A stretch of 64,000 nucleotides of DNA from Hyphomicrobium sp. (lineage in GTDB: Bacteria; Pseudomonadota; Alphaproteobacteria; Rhizobiales; Hyphomicrobiaceae), in NCBI RefSeq assembly GCF_019744875.1, contig NZ_JAIETU010000005.1:434001-498000 (forward strand). The letters run 5' to 3'. Of the stretch, positions 24,902 through 34,916 are shown in pieces. The notes beneath the pieces are model-generated. The model was not told where the DNA came from and ran no database searches. It worked only from the letters and a program-made list of their open reading frames with translations. The stretch's first letter is position 1, and the number at the start of each line of letters is the position of its first letter. Position numbers and translations under genes: made by a program.

Positions 24902-27472
24902 ATGTTCTTCAAGCGGCTCACCAAGGACAAGCAGCCTCCCGCCCCGGTGGTGGCCAAAAGCGATGAAGCCGCACCGGCGGCCGCGCCAAGCACCGCCACC
25001 GCAGAAGCAAATGCGGCCGCCGCCGTTCCAGCCCTGCTCAGCCGGACAGAAGCACAATCTCTGTCGGCTGCGGACCTGCGCAAGACGGTCGATCCCGACG
25101 CGCTCGGCTTCAAGACGACCGCCGATCTCGAACCTGCGCAGGGGCTGATCGGACAGGACCGGGCCTTCAAGGCCATCGACTTCGGCCTCAGCATGAAGGC
25201 GCACGGCTTCAACATTTTCGTACTCGGACCGGCGGCCAGCGGCAAGAGCACGGCCGTGCGCGCGCACGTGTCGAAGGTCGCGGCGGATTCACCCCAGCCT
25301 GACGACTGGGTCTACGTCAACCGGTTCGACGATCCGCGGCGGCCCCGCGCGCTCGCGCTGCCGGCGGGGCGCGCGCGTGCGTTTTCGGAGGGCGTCAATG
25401 CGGCCCTGCGTGAGCTGCTTGCGACGCTGCCGTCCGCCTTTGCCAGCGAAGACCATCGCGCCCGCCGCCGCGCCATCGACGAAGCGCTACGGGGCTCTCA
25501 GGACGACGCGATGGCCGTGATCCACGCCAAGGCCGCCCAGCAGAATATCGCCGTGCTGCGCACGCCGCTCGGCTTCGGCATGGCGCCCATGCATGACGGC
25601 CGGGTGGTGAAATCCGAAGTCTTCAACCAGCTCCCCGAAACGATGCGGCGCGACGTGGAAACGCGCATCGCGGCCCTCGAAACGGAGCTCGGCGCGCTGC
25701 TCGCGCGCGGGCCCCAGGCCGAGAAGGATCACCGCCGCCAGGTGGCAGCCCTGAACGAAGAGACCGCGCGCCGCCCGATCGAGGAGGCGCTCGATGCGCT
25801 CTCGGCCGATTTCTCGGACCTGCCGGAGGTCGCGGGCTTCCTCGCCGGTCTCGAAGCGGATCTCGTGGCCAACTGCGAGCAGTTCGCGTCCGACTTCGCC
25901 CCCTCGCGTACGACGACCGCGCTGCAGAAAAGCGTGTTCGCCCGCTATCTCGTGACCGTCGTGGCGGACGCGGGCGCGGATGGTCCCGGCGCACCCGTCT
26001 GCGACCTGCCTATGCTGCCGACCGTCGCCTCGCTCGCCGGCCATTTCGATGCGGCGGCCATGGCGCGCCATCCCGACGCTCCGGCGCTCGCCATCCGGCC
26101 CGGGGCGCTGCATCGCGCCAACGGCGGGGCGTTGCTGATCGACGCGCGCGACGTCATCGGCGCGCCCGACGTCTGGGCGACGCTCAAGGCGGCCATCAAG
26201 GCCAGCGAGATCCGCCTCGCGCCCTGCGCCTCGGACACGGCGGGCGCGCCCGCTTCGAGCGGCCTACTGCCCGATGCCATTCCGCTGGCCGTCAAGGTCG
26301 TGCTGTTCGGCGATGCGGAGCTGTTCCACCAGCTCGAGCAATCCGACCCGGACTTCGCGCGCCTGTTCAAGGTGCAGGCCGACTTCGACGAGACGATCGC
26401 GCGCTCGAAGGAAAACGACCGCGACTATGCGCGCCTGATCGCGCGGATGGTGGAGATGCACGGCCTCAAGCCCGCGAACGCCGCCGGCGTCGCCCGGCTG
26501 ATCGAGGAAGCCTCGCGGCTTGCGGAGCATCGCGAGCGGCTGACGCTGGAAGTGGGACGCGTCGCGGACGTGGTGCAGGAGGCGGACTACTGGGCAAGCG
26601 AAGCCGGGCGCAAGACGATCACCGGCGACGACATTCGGCGCGCGCTCGACCAGCGGACGCGCCGGGCGGACCGGGTGCGCACGCACGCGCACGACGCCAT
26701 CGAGCGCGGCGTGGTGCTGGTCGACACGTCCGGATCGAAGACCGGGCAGATCAATGGGCTCTCGCTCGCCCAGAAAAGCGGCTTCAGCTTCGCGCGGCCG
26801 GTGCGCATCACGGCGCGCGTGCACCTGGGGCAGGGGCGCGTGACCGACATCGAGCGCGAGGCGACGCTGGGCGGGCCCATGCACTCCAAGGGCGTCATGA
26901 TCCTCTGGGGCTATCTTGCCGGACGGTTCGCGGAGGATGCGCCGCTCGCGCTTGCCGCGACCCTGGTGTTCGAACAATCCTATGACGCCGTGGACGGCGA
27001 CAGCGCATCGGCTGCGGAATTGTTCGCCCTGCTCTCGGCGCTGGCGGATGCGCCGCTGCGGCAGGATCTCGCGGTGACGGGCTCCGTCAACCAGTGGGGG
27101 GAAATCCAGGCCGTCGGCGGCGTCAACGAAAAGATCGAAGGCTTTTTCGACGTTTGCGCGGCGCGCGGTCTCTCCGGCTCGCAGGGCGTGCTGATCCCCG
27201 AAGCGAACCGCCAGCATCTGATGCTGCGCGAGGATGTCGTGGCCGCAGTGCGCGAGGGGCGCTTCAACGTCTCGACCATCAAGACCGTCGACGAGGGGAT
27301 TGCGCTCATGACCGGCCTCGAAGCGGGCCAGAAGGGCGCCGACGGGTTCGGCGCGGCGACCGTCAACGGGCGCGTGGCGGCCAGACTGCGCGCCTTTGCG
27401 GAGCGCTCCCGTGCCTTTGCGGCAGGCCGCGAGCGGGCTGACGCGGCGCCTTCCGGCAGTGCTTCCGCATGA
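24902..27472 (+). CDS. Lon-family ATP-dependent protease (YcbZ/LonC-like)
   Basis: An 856-residue protein with an Ala/Pro-rich N-terminus, an AAA-type P-loop (GPAASGKST, K115), a long helical insertion, and a C-terminal Lon protease domain. The catalytic Ser lies in GDSASAAEL (S701) and the Lys in GGVNEKIEG (K744). The 43-residue Ser-Lys spacing equals that of E. coli Lon (S679/K722). It lacks the Lon N-terminal substrate domain, so it is not canonical Lon. The ATG at 24902 is chosen because the upstream extension lacks protein character. Its stop overlaps the next start (ATGA), so they are translationally coupled. Substrates unknown. Confidence 0.9.
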   Translation: MFFKRLTKDKQPPAPVVAKSDEAAPAAAPSTATAEANAAAAVPALLSRTEAQSLSAADLRKTVDPDALGFKTTADLEPAQGLIGQDRAFKAIDFGLSMKAHGFNIFVLGPAASGKSTAVRAHVSKVAADSPQPDDWVYVNRFDDPRRPRALALPAGRARAFSEGVNAALRELLATLPSAFASEDHRARRRAIDEALRGSQDDAMAVIHAKAAQQNIAVLRTPLGFGMAPMHDGRVVKSEVFNQLPETMRRDVETRIAALETELGALLARGPQAEKDHRRQVAALNEETARRPIEEALDALSADFSDLPEVAGFLAGLEADLVANCEQFASDFAPSRTTTALQKSVFARYLVTVVADAGADGPGAPVCDLPMLPTVASLAGHFDAAAMARHPDAPALAIRPGALHRANGGALLIDARDVIGAPDVWATLKAAIKASEIRLAPCASDTAGAPASSGLLPDAIPLAVKVVLFGDAELFHQLEQSDPDFARLFKVQADFDETIARSKENDRDYARLIARMVEMHGLKPANAAGVARLIEEASRLAEHRERLTLEVGRVADVVQEADYWASEAGRKTITGDDIRRALDQRTRRADRVRTHAHDAIERGVVLVDTSGSKTGQINGLSLAQKSGFSFARPVRITARVHLGQGRVTDIEREATLGGPMHSKGVMILWGYLAGRFAEDAPLALAATLVFEQSYDAVDGDSASAAELFALLSALADAPLRQDLAVTGSVNQWGEIQAVGGVNEKIEGFFDVCAARGLSGSQGVLIPEANRQHLMLREDVVAAVREGRFNVSTIKTVDEGIALMTGLEAGQKGADGFGAATVNGRVAARLRAFAERSRAFAAGRERADAAPSGSASA

Positions 27473-28350
27473 TCGCGCACATTGCTCACGCCGACGAACA
27501 ACGCGGCCGCGTCGTGCTCTGGCTCGGCGCGTCGGGCGAACCGCACGATACGGCGGTCGACGCCGCGGTGCGGCTGGCGCAGGCGTTCCATTCCGAAATC
27601 GACAGCCTGTTCATCGAGGACGGGCAACTGTTCGACCTCGCGGATCTGCCGTTCGCGCGCGAGATCTCGCTGTCGGGCCGGCGCACGCGCTCGTTCTCCA
27701 TGGATGCGCTCGCACAGGACATGCAGACGCACGCCTCCGCGCTGCAGCGGCGCGTGCTGGCGCGGGCGCACGCCGCCGACGTTGTCGCGCATGCCCGGGT
27801 GATGCGCGCCGACCCCGTGGGGGCGCTGGCGCGTGCGTGCACCGAGAACGGGCCCTGGAACGTGGTCACAGTCGGCGCGCCGGTGCGGGGCGGCGACGGC
27901 GCGGGCCTCGGCGGTCCGGGCTTTGCCGAGCTGTTCGACGCGGTGCAGGCGACGACCGGCATTGTGGTGGCGGGCACGCACGCCCGGCGCACGGCCGGGC
28001 CCGTGATTGCCGTGGTGGAAGATCTCGAACGGCTGGCGCCCATGATGCGCGCGGCGGAACGCATCGCGCGCGCGACGGGTGGCGATGCGCGGCTGTGGTT
28101 GCTGGATCAGCCGCATGGCCATCCGGATTGGACGGAAGGCCAGATCCGCCTTGTGCTCGGCGCCGATCCGGCCGTGGCGCTGGAGGTTGTCGACATGACC
28201 CGCCACACCGTCGGCGACGTTGCCGGGATGATGCGCAGCCAAGGCGCTGGCTTCGTGATCTCGCGTTTCGGCGGGCTGCTGACGCCGACCGATGCCGACG
28301 CGGCGCACTTCGCCGAACAGCTCGAAGGGCCGCTGTTCCTGGTTCGATGA
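27469..28350 (+). CDS. universal-stress-protein-like protein
   Basis: A 293-residue protein beginning within the protease stop codon. Sequence such as VVLWLGASGEPHDTAVDAAVRLAQAFHSEIDSLFIED at the start, NGPWNVVTVGAPV in the middle, and TGIVVAGTHARRTAGPVIAVVEDLERLAPMMRAA looks like two degenerate USP-type alpha/beta units. No ATP-binding G2xG9xG(S/T) motif is clear. Tight coupling to the Lon-family protease suggests a shared job, for example as adaptor or partner, but that is inference. Alternative: an unrelated Rossmann-like protein. Confidence 0.65.
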   Translation: MIAHIAHADEQRGRVVLWLGASGEPHDTAVDAAVRLAQAFHSEIDSLFIEDGQLFDLADLPFAREISLSGRRTRSFSMDALAQDMQTHASALQRRVLARAHAADVVAHARVMRADPVGALARACTENGPWNVVTVGAPVRGGDGAGLGGPGFAELFDAVQATTGIVVAGTHARRTAGPVIAVVEDLERLAPMMRAAERIARATGGDARLWLLDQPHGHPDWTEGQIRLVLGADPAVALEVVDMTRHTVGDVAGMMRSQGAGFVISRFGGLLTPTDADAAHFAEQLEGPLFLVR

Positions 28351-28485
28351 CGTGTGTCCACCTGCGCCCGGCGGGCTCGCCCCGCGGCTGGCGGTGCGCC
28401 CCCGAACTTGCGCTTTTGCGCGTCTCCGCTTACCTGCTCGCCACGTCAACGATCCTCCGCCGCGGCGGAGGCGATGGGAGTGGTC

Positions 28486-29379
28486 ATGCCGGAGTTGCCT
28501 GAGGTCGAAACGGTGCGCCTGGGGCTCGAACCCGCGCTGGTCGGCCGGGTGATCGAGCGGGTGATCCTGAACCGCGCCGACCTTCGCTTTCCCTTTCCCG
28601 ACCGCTTCGTCAAACGGATCAGCGGCGCCCGTGTGTCGAGCCTCGCGCGGCGGGCGAAGTATCTCGTGGCGCATCTCTCGAGCGGCGAAGCGCTCATCAT
28701 GCATCTCGGCATGACGGGCCGCTTCCACGTGCAGGCCCGGGGCGACAACCGCCCGCACCTGCTCGGCGACTACGAATACGACACCGCGACCGGGGACGAC
28801 GGCAAGCATGCGCATGCCATCTTCGAAATCGAGGGCGGCGGGCGCGTGATCTACTCCGACCCGCGCCGGTTCGGCTACATGCTGCTGGTTCCGGAGGCGG
28901 AGCTGGCGGAGCATCCCGCGATGCGCGGGCTCGGCGTCGAGCCGCTGTCGCCGGATCTCACCGCCGCCTACCTCGCCAAGCGCGCGGCGGGGCGGCGGGT
29001 GGACCTCAAAGCGTTCCTGATGGACCAGCGCAACGTGGCAGGGCTCGGCAACATCTACGTGCTCGAAGCCCTGTACGGGGCGGGCCTCAAGCCGTCGCGC
29101 GGCGCATCGGCGCTTGCGACGCGCACGGGCAAGCCCACGGCGCATGCGGAGCGGCTGGCGGACACCATTCGCCAGGTGCTCACCGCGGCAGTGGCGGCGG
29201 GCGGCTCGACGTTGCGCGACTACCGGCAGGCCGACGGCAGCACGGGGTCGTTTCAAAAGACGTTCCGCGTCTATGGGCGCGAGGGCGAGCCTTGCCTCAC
29301 CCCCGGTTGCCGGGGCACTGTGCGACGCAGCATCCAGGGCGGGCGATCGAGCTTTTTCTGTCCCGTCTGTCAGCATTGA
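28486..29379 (+). CDS. mutM: formamidopyrimidine-DNA glycosylase
   Basis: Base-excision repair enzyme that removes 8-oxoguanine and Fapy lesions and nicks the abasic site. The 297-residue product begins MPELPEVE, where P1 and E2 (after Met removal) are catalytic. It carries the helix-two-turn-helix region (DQRNVAGLGNIYVLEALY) and ends with the zinc finger EPCLTPGCRG to FCPVCQH, with four cysteines. The ATG at 28486 is set by this N-terminus and by GGGAG just upstream; the open frame extends further left but without family match. Confidence 0.97.
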   Translation: MPELPEVETVRLGLEPALVGRVIERVILNRADLRFPFPDRFVKRISGARVSSLARRAKYLVAHLSSGEALIMHLGMTGRFHVQARGDNRPHLLGDYEYDTATGDDGKHAHAIFEIEGGGRVIYSDPRRFGYMLLVPEAELAEHPAMRGLGVEPLSPDLTAAYLAKRAAGRRVDLKAFLMDQRNVAGLGNIYVLEALYGAGLKPSRGASALATRTGKPTAHAERLADTIRQVLTAAVAAGGSTLRDYRQADGSTGSFQKTFRVYGREGEPCLTPGCRGTVRRSIQGGRSSFFCPVCQH

Positions 29380-29391
29380 AAGGCGGGATCG

Positions 29392-30165
29392 ATGGCTTAC
29401 GAGACCATACTCACCGAAACGCGCGGCCGCGTCGGGTTGATCACGCTGAACCGCCCGCAGGCGCTCAATGCGCTCAACGATCAGCTCATCGCAGACCTCA
29501 ACACGGCGCTCGACGGCTACGAGGCCGATGACGGGATCGGCTGCATCGTGCTCACCGGTTCCGAGAAGGCGTTCGCGGCGGGCGCCGACATCAAGGAAAT
29601 GCAGTCCAAGAGCTACATCGATGCCTACAGGAGCGATTTCATCGCGAGCTGGGAGCGCGTCTGCCGCTGTCGCAAGCCGGTGATCGCAGCGGTTTCCGGC
29701 TTCGCGCTCGGCGGCGGGTGCGAGCTGGCCATGAGCTGCGACTTCATCATCGCGGCCGACACCGCCAAGTTCGGCCAGCCCGAGATCAAGCTCGGGATGA
29801 CGCCGGGCGCTGGCGGCTCACAGCGGCTCACGCGCGCGGTCGGCAAGGCGAAGGCGATGGAGCTTTGCCTGACGGGCCGGACCATGGACGCGGCAGAGGC
29901 CGAACGCGCCGGGCTCGTGGCGCGCGTGGTGCCGGCGGCCGGGTTGCTCGAGGATGCCCTCAAGACGGCCGAGACCATCGCGGCGATGTCGCCCACGGCG
30001 GCGACGATGACCAAGGATTGCGTGAACCGCGCCTTCGAGACGACGCTGGCGGAAGGCGTGCGCTACGAGCGGCGCACGTTCTATTCTCTGTTCGGCACAC
30101 CCGACCAGAAAGAAGGCATGGCCGCCTTCACCGAGAAACGTCGCCCGCAGTTCCGGCACGAATGA
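29392..30165 (+). CDS. enoyl-CoA hydratase
   Basis: A 257-residue crotonase-family protein, 13 bases after mutM. Features: [25 protein letters not shown] (oxyanion-hole loop), [15 protein letters not shown] and [17 protein letters not shown], with the second catalytic Glu in this block. This is the classic short-chain enoyl-CoA hydratase pattern used in beta-oxidation or PHB-related metabolism. mutM next to an enoyl-CoA hydratase gene is a frequent alphaproteobacterial order, usually beside rpsT and dnaA, but here those lie 30 kb away. Its last 38 bases overlap the convergent membrane-protein gene. Confidence 0.92.
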   Translation: MAYETILTETRGRVGLITLNRPQALNALNDQLIADLNTALDGYEADDGIGCIVLTGSEKAFAAGADIKEMQSKSYIDAYRSDFIASWERVCRCRKPVIAAVSGFALGGGCELAMSCDFIIAADTAKFGQPEIKLGMTPGAGGSQRLTRAVGKAKAMELCLTGRTMDAAEAERAGLVARVVPAAGLLEDALKTAETIAAMSPTAATMTKDCVNRAFETTLAEGVRYERRTFYSLFGTPDQKEGMAAFTEKRRPQFRHE

Positions 30166-30793
30166 TGCGCGTCTGCGTCACGGCCGACATCACGCACAGC
30201 GCGAAGATCGCAACGCCGCCCCAGAGAAACACCTCGTTGGCCGCCCAGTCGCCCTTGGCGGTGGCGAGCTTTCCCGTGCCGATCATGTAGACGAGCCCCA
30301 GCGCAACGGCGACGCCGTGGATGATCGTCAGCAGCAGGGGAGGGACGGGCATGTTGCGCTCGCGCCCGAGACGCAGCCCGTAAAGGCCGAGCGAGGCGGC
30401 GAAGAGGGCCGCGCCCGAGCCGTACTGAAACGCGTGGCGCCACGTGAGATCCGAGAGTGAGTAGACGCCGAAAAGTGCGGACGCGCCCCAGGCATAGACG
30501 AGGGCTGCCAGCCAGATGTTGCAGCGGATGGCCTCGCGCACGGCATCGAGACCGGCGTAGCGCGACGGGAAGCTGCCATTGCGCGACCAGAGCGGGGCGT
30601 TGATGCCGAGGCCGGTTCCGACCAGCAGCGCGACCAGCAGACCGGCCGACAGGGCGGGCAGGAAATGATCGCCGCGTCCTGCGCCGAGCACCATCATCGT
30701 GATGCTCAGTGCACACGCCATCAGCAGCCACGGCAGCAGGGGCCGCAGAGATATGCGCGGGGCGTAAGTTCCGCTCGGCGGGTGGGTGTTCAT
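30128..30793 (-). CDS. multi-pass membrane protein, unknown function
   Basis: A 221-residue protein with about six hydrophobic segments ([41 protein letters not shown], and so on). The C-terminal block [24 protein letters not shown] resembles that of the neighbouring upstream gene (30806-31399), so the two may be diverged paralogues. I recognise no family. The 3' end overlaps the enoyl-CoA hydratase gene by 38 bases on the other strand. Probably cotranscribed with its partner, 12 bases away. Confidence 0.75.
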   Translation of the reverse strand: MNTHPPSGTYAPRISLRPLLPWLLMACALSITMMVLGAGRGDHFLPALSAGLLVALLVGTGLGINAPLWSRNGSFPSRYAGLDAVREAIRCNIWLAALVYAWGASALFGVYSLSDLTWRHAFQYGSGAALFAASLGLYGLRLGRERNMPVPPLLLTIIHGVAVALGLVYMIGTGKLATAKGDWAANEVFLWGGVAIFALCVMSAVTQTRIIRAGTAGDVSR

Positions 30794-30805
30794 GCGAGCT
30801 TTTGA

Positions 30806-31399
30806 CTAAGGTGAATTCTTCTTACCGTCAATCAATGCGTGCGCTGAGACGATCGCCAACGCCAAGGCGCCAAAAAGAAAAATCCCGTTGCCCGCCCAGT
30901 CGACGTCAGATGTGTCGAGGAATTCCTTGTCCGGATCAATGGCGAGACCGATCATCGTCACGATCATGCCGATGAGCTGGCCGATCGCCATATACCGGCC
31001 CAGCCGCAGCATCGTGGGATCGTCCTTGCCGTTGGCAGCGTCCTTCGCAAGCAACGCCGAGAAAGCGAAGCAGAGGAGGCCGGCGCCGGCAAAGAACGCC
31101 GAGAACAACGGCCATTCGCGCCACTTGAGAACGAGCGTGTAGACGAGCACCAGGGCGATGGCGCCCCAGATCCAGATCAGGCCCATGTAGCGCGCGGTCA
31201 CGCTTTCGATCGCGCTCCTGGCGGCCGAGGCGGCGATCAGCGTGCGCCGCTCGCTCAGGGCTACAGCGACCAGCAGCAGGTTGACGATGCCGGCCGCGCC
31301 AAGAAGCGCGAGCGGCTCGCGCGTGTCGGCCGCGTAGACGGCGCCCGCTGCGCCGAGACCGAGAATGAGAGCCCAGGAGACGAGGGAATGCGTGGTCAT
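30806..31399 (-). CDS. multi-pass membrane protein, unknown function
   Basis: A 197-residue protein with about six hydrophobic helices (VSWALILGLGAAGAVYA, LLALLGAAGIVNLLLVAVAL, GLIWIWGAIALVLVYTLVL). The C-terminus SDVDWAGNGIFLFGALALAIVSA parallels that of the next gene downstream. No catalytic or binding motif was seen. It begins 120 bases after the argF stop and could be a distal part of the argD-argF transcript or have its own promoter. Confidence 0.75.
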   Translation of the reverse strand: MTTHSLVSWALILGLGAAGAVYAADTREPLALLGAAGIVNLLLVAVALSERRTLIAASAARSAIESVTARYMGLIWIWGAIALVLVYTLVLKWREWPLFSAFFAGAGLLCFAFSALLAKDAANGKDDPTMLRLGRYMAIGQLIGMIVTMIGLAIDPDKEFLDTSDVDWAGNGIFLFGALALAIVSAHALIDGKKNSP

Positions 31400-31518
31400 G
31401 TCAGGATCGTCCCTCCCGTCGCCGGTCTTGTACGTCGCCTGTCTTGCACCAGGGGCGTCTTACACCAAGCACGGGAGACGCCGCAATGCGGCGCGCACCC
31501 CTCAGCACCTCAGGGCGT

Positions 31519-32454
31519 TCAGACGGCGCCGAGGCACCAGGCCAGGATCCCCTTCTGGGCGTGCAGGCGGTTCTCCGCCTCGTCGAACACCACGGACTGG
31601 GGACCTTCGAGCACGCTTTCCGAGACCTCATGGCCGCGATAGGCGGGCAGGCAGTGCATGAAGATCGCGCCCTTGTTCGCCTTGGCCATCAACGCGTCGT
31701 CGACGGCATAGGGCTTCAGGATCTGCTTGCGGCGCGCCGCGTCGGTCTGGCCCATCGAGACCCAGGTGTCGGTGACGATGCAGTCGACGCCGCGGACCGC
31801 CTTGACGGGGTCCGTCATGATGGTGACGTTGGCCTTCTCGCGGCGGACCCATTCGATCACGTCGGCTTCCGGGCGCAGCGCTTCGGGGCAGGCCACGCGC
31901 AGCTCGAAGCCGAACTTAGCGGCGGCGTGCATCCAGGATGCGGCGACGTTGTTGCCGTCGCCGACCCATGCGATCGAGCGGCCCTTGATCGGCCCGACAT
32001 GCTCCTCGAAGGTCATCACGTCGGCCATGATCTGGCAGGGGTGCGACTGGTCGGTGAGGCCGTTGATGACCGGCACGGTGGCATGCTTGGCGAGATCCAG
32101 CAGCGTTTCGTGCGAGTTGGCGCGGATCATGATCGCATCGGCGTAGCGCGACAGAACGCGCGCCGTGTCCGCGATGCTCTCGCCGCGGCCGAGCTGCAGA
32201 TCATTCTGGTTGAGCATGATCGTCTGGCCGCCGAGCTGGCGCATGGCGACGTCGAACGAGACACGCGTGCGCGTCGACGGCTTCTCGAAGATGAGCACGA
32301 GCACATCGTCTTCGATGCCCTTGGGGCGCAGCTTGACCGGCACGCGCTTGCCCGCAGCCTTCATGGCATGGGCGGCATCGATGATGCGGCGCAAGGTCTT
32401 GGCGTCGATCTCGTCGAGATCAAGGAAATGTCGGATAGCGTTTGCTTTGGCCAT
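31519..32454 (-). CDS. argF: ornithine carbamoyltransferase
   Basis: Makes citrulline from ornithine and carbamoyl phosphate in arginine synthesis. The 311-residue product has the carbamoyl-phosphate motif [11 protein letters not shown], ornithine-site and family motifs [13 protein letters not shown] and [12 protein letters not shown], and the C-terminal [15 protein letters not shown]. It follows argD by 36 bases on the same strand, the usual argD-argF pair of alphaproteobacteria. Confidence 0.97.
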   Translation of the reverse strand: MAKANAIRHFLDLDEIDAKTLRRIIDAAHAMKAAGKRVPVKLRPKGIEDDVLVLIFEKPSTRTRVSFDVAMRQLGGQTIMLNQNDLQLGRGESIADTARVLSRYADAIMIRANSHETLLDLAKHATVPVINGLTDQSHPCQIMADVMTFEEHVGPIKGRSIAWVGDGNNVAASWMHAAAKFGFELRVACPEALRPEADVIEWVRREKANVTIMTDPVKAVRGVDCIVTDTWVSMGQTDAARRKQILKPYAVDDALMAKANKGAIFMHCLPAYRGHEVSESVLEGPQSVVFDEAENRLHAQKGILAWCLGAV

Positions 32455-32490
32455 GGTGCTCGGGCCGGTTCCGAATTGAGGGTTGAAAAA

Positions 32491-33735
32491 TCAGGCTTTG
32501 GATTTCGCCACGCGGGAGAGCGCGCGGGCGAGACGTTCGACGCCTTCGGCGATGTCATCGTCCGACACGGTCAGGGGCGGGAGAACGCGCACGACGTTGT
32601 CGCCGGCGCCGACCAGCAGCAGCTTCTCGGACAGCGCAGCGGAAACGACTTCGGGCGGCGCAACTGTCAGCTTGACGCCGACGAGAAGGCCCTGGCCGCG
32701 GATTTCGGCGACGAGATCCGGGAACTGGTCCTGGATGCGGGCAAGGCTCTGGCGGAGGCGCAGCGCCTTCTGCTGCACGGCCTCGAAGAACCCGGGCGCC
32801 AGGACGATGTCGAGCACGGCGTTGCCGACCGCCGTCGCCAGCGGATTGCCGCCGAACGTCGATCCATGCATGCCGGGCGTAAGGCCCTGGGCCGCGCGCT
32901 CGGTCGCGAGCACCGCGCCCAGCGGGAAGCCGCCGCCGATGCCTTTCGCGACGGCCATCAGATCCGGCGTGACGCCGGCCCATTCATACGAGAAGAAGCG
33001 GCCGGAGCGGCCGACGCCGGTCTGGACCTCGTCGAACACGAGCAGGATGCCGGCTTCGTCGCAGAGCGCGCGCAGGCCGGCGAGATAATCGGACGATCCG
33101 ACGTGGACGCCGCCTTCGCCCTGCACGGGCTCGACCATGACGGCGGCCGTTTCAGGCCCGATGGCGGCGCGGACGGCCTCGAGATCGTTGTAGGGCACAT
33201 GATCGAAGCCCGGCATTTCGGGTCCGAAGCCTTCGAGGTACTTCGCGTTGCCGGCAGCCGCCAGCGTCGCCAGCGTGCGGCCGTGGAAGGCGCCGTTGCA
33301 GGTGATGATGCGATTGCGCTCGGGGTTGCCCGCCACCGCGTGGAAGCGGCGCGCGGCCTTGATGACGCCCTCGCAGGCTTCAGCCCCGGAGTTACAGAAG
33401 AACACCTTGTCGGCAAAGGTCGTCTCGACGAGGCGGCCCGCCAGCTTCTCCTGGCCCGCCACGCGATAGAGATTGGACGTGTGCCAGAGCTTTTCGGCCT
33501 GGTCCTTCAGGGTCGCGACGAGGTGAGGATGGGCATGGCCCAGCGCGTTGACCGCGACGCCCGACCCGAAATCCAGGTAGCGCTCGCCGGTCTCGGTCTC
33601 CAGCCACGCGCCATCGCCGCGGGCGAAGACAATATCCTGTCGCGCGTATGTGCTCATGACCGCAGGCGACGGGCCCTGTGATGCACCCGTCTGGCTGGCG
33701 GTCGAAGCTGCGAGGGGTTTGGACATCGTGCCCAC
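32491..33735 (-). CDS. argD: acetylornithine/ornithine-type aminotransferase
   Basis: PLP-dependent aminotransferase making N-acetylornithine, probably also acting on succinyldiaminopimelate. Class-III features: [47 protein letters not shown] and the PLP lysine in [15 protein letters not shown]. The frame opens at GTG 33735, four bases after GGGGGAG; ATGs at 33726 and 33657 are alternatives, the last giving an N-terminus closest to other ArgD proteins. A hairpin followed by a U-tract lies just upstream of this ribosome-binding site. Confidence 0.95.
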   Translation of the reverse strand: MGTMSKPLAASTASQTGASQGPSPAVMSTYARQDIVFARGDGAWLETETGERYLDFGSGVAVNALGHAHPHLVATLKDQAEKLWHTSNLYRVAGQEKLAGRLVETTFADKVFFCNSGAEACEGVIKAARRFHAVAGNPERNRIITCNGAFHGRTLATLAAAGNAKYLEGFGPEMPGFDHVPYNDLEAVRAAIGPETAAVMVEPVQGEGGVHVGSSDYLAGLRALCDEAGILLVFDEVQTGVGRSGRFFSYEWAGVTPDLMAVAKGIGGGFPLGAVLATERAAQGLTPGMHGSTFGGNPLATAVGNAVLDIVLAPGFFEAVQQKALRLRQSLARIQDQFPDLVAEIRGQGLLVGVKLTVAPPEVVSAALSEKLLLVGAGDNVVRVLPPLTVSDDDIAEGVERLARALSRVAKSKA

Positions 33736-33746
33736 ACCGCTCCCCC

Positions 33747-33776
33747 AAAAAAGACGAAAGCCGCCCTCCCGGCGGC
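33747..33776 (-). terminator. terminator-like hairpin in the argD leader
   Basis: On the minus strand GCCGCC and its complement pair around a 5-base loop, followed by TTTCGTCTTTTTT and then directly by the argD ribosome-binding site. No leftward gene lies upstream (gcrA runs the other way), so it would act on argD's own leader, as an attenuator or a leftover terminator. Confidence 0.6.
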
Positions 33777-34327
33777 CACGCGAAAGCAGGCGTGATAAGG
33801 GAAGGAGTGTCTAAAGTCAACGTAGTCCGGGATTTGAAGGGGGCTTCGAGGCGGCGGGCGGTCGACGCCGGAATATACATCCGCCAACAGACTACAGCAG
33901 CGTCCGGCGGCAATTTAATTGCGGGGACAGATGCGCCGCGCCAATAGCCGTGGGGATCTGGCGACTCAATCTGTGGCGATAGCGCCACTCGTCCCCTGTC
34001 AATACCCCCGTTTTCGATAACGGCGCCTTGTACAAGAAAATCAAGTTATTGTAGGTTAACGGCATCCAGACACGACATGTCGCGCTTTACAGCGGCTGAT
34101 CGGGTGTTCCACGTCTGGGTTGCGTTCGGACCTTGTATATCAACGGCTTAGCCGCGGTCCGCCTCTAGTTCCTGCGTCATCATCAGTTCGCGTTGCGGGT
34201 AGCAGCAGCTCCGCTCACGCTTGGCGTGTGTTCATCACGCCGTGCCGGAGTAGCCGCCGCTTTCTCGTGCGCCTTGCCTGTCCGGGTCGTCAGCCTGGAG
34301 GGCCACCTTTTGGGGAGCGCAGATACA
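33777..34327. promoter_or_regulatory. divergent argD-gcrA regulatory region
   Basis: About 550 bases without a credible gene between leftward argD and rightward gcrA. It is locally AT-richer than the window (33880-34080). Visible elements are a 6-bp inverted repeat GTGGCG/CGCCAC with a 4-base spacer at about 33973-33988 and one GACTC site at 33963-33967. GANTC is the CcrM target through which GcrA acts, so this site may matter for gcrA autoregulation. No promoter boxes could be fixed with confidence. Confidence 0.5.
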
Positions 34328-34885
34328 ATGGCCTGGAACGACGAACGCGTCGATCTCTTGAAGAAGCTCTGGTCGGAAGGCCTTTCCGCCAGCCAGATCG
34401 CCGGACGCCTCGGTGGCGTCACCCGCAATGCCGTGATCGGCAAGGTCCATCGCCTCGGACTTTCCGGCCGCGCGACCACATCGCGCATGAAATCGCACCG
34501 CCCTCGCGCCCGCGCCGCAACGGCTGCCGGCGCGCGCCGCATGCAGCAGAAGACGCGTTTCGCCCAGCAGGGCAACCCGGCGCTGCGCGCGCTCTACCAG
34601 CCCGAAGCCGAGCCCTATACGCCGCAGGCCGAAGAGCTCGTCATCCCGATGAAGGAGCGCCGCTCCATCCAGACGCTCACCGAGTGCAGCTGCCGCTGGC
34701 CGATCGGCGATCCGCAGGCCTCCGACTTCCACTTCTGCGGTAAGAACAAGGTCAACGGCCTGCCCTACTGCGAATTCCATGCTCGCCGCGCCTTCCAGCC
34801 GCCGCAGCCGCGCCGCCGCGAGCGCGAGATCGAACGCCTGCCGGCGCTCGCATCCGCCTCCAGCAAGGAGCCGGCTGACGCCTAA
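34328..34885 (+). CDS. gcrA: cell-cycle regulator GcrA
   Basis: Sigma-70 cofactor that activates promoters carrying CcrM-methylated GANTC sites in alphaproteobacteria. The 185-residue product starts with the diagnostic DNA-binding segment WNDERVDLLKKLWSEGLSASQIA followed by GVTRNAVIGKVHRLGLSGR. A basic linker then leads to the sigma-interaction region with its cysteine pattern CSCRWPIGDP, FHFCG and LPYCEFHARRAF. The ATG at 34328 gives the conserved MAWNDERV start. It ends in a strong terminator. Confidence 0.96.
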   Translation: MAWNDERVDLLKKLWSEGLSASQIAGRLGGVTRNAVIGKVHRLGLSGRATTSRMKSHRPRARAATAAGARRMQQKTRFAQQGNPALRALYQPEAEPYTPQAEELVIPMKERRSIQTLTECSCRWPIGDPQASDFHFCGKNKVNGLPYCEFHARRAFQPPQPRRREREIERLPALASASSKEPADA

Positions 34886-34916
34886 GGCGACGCCTCGCTA
34901 AAGTTTCCGGGGGGAT

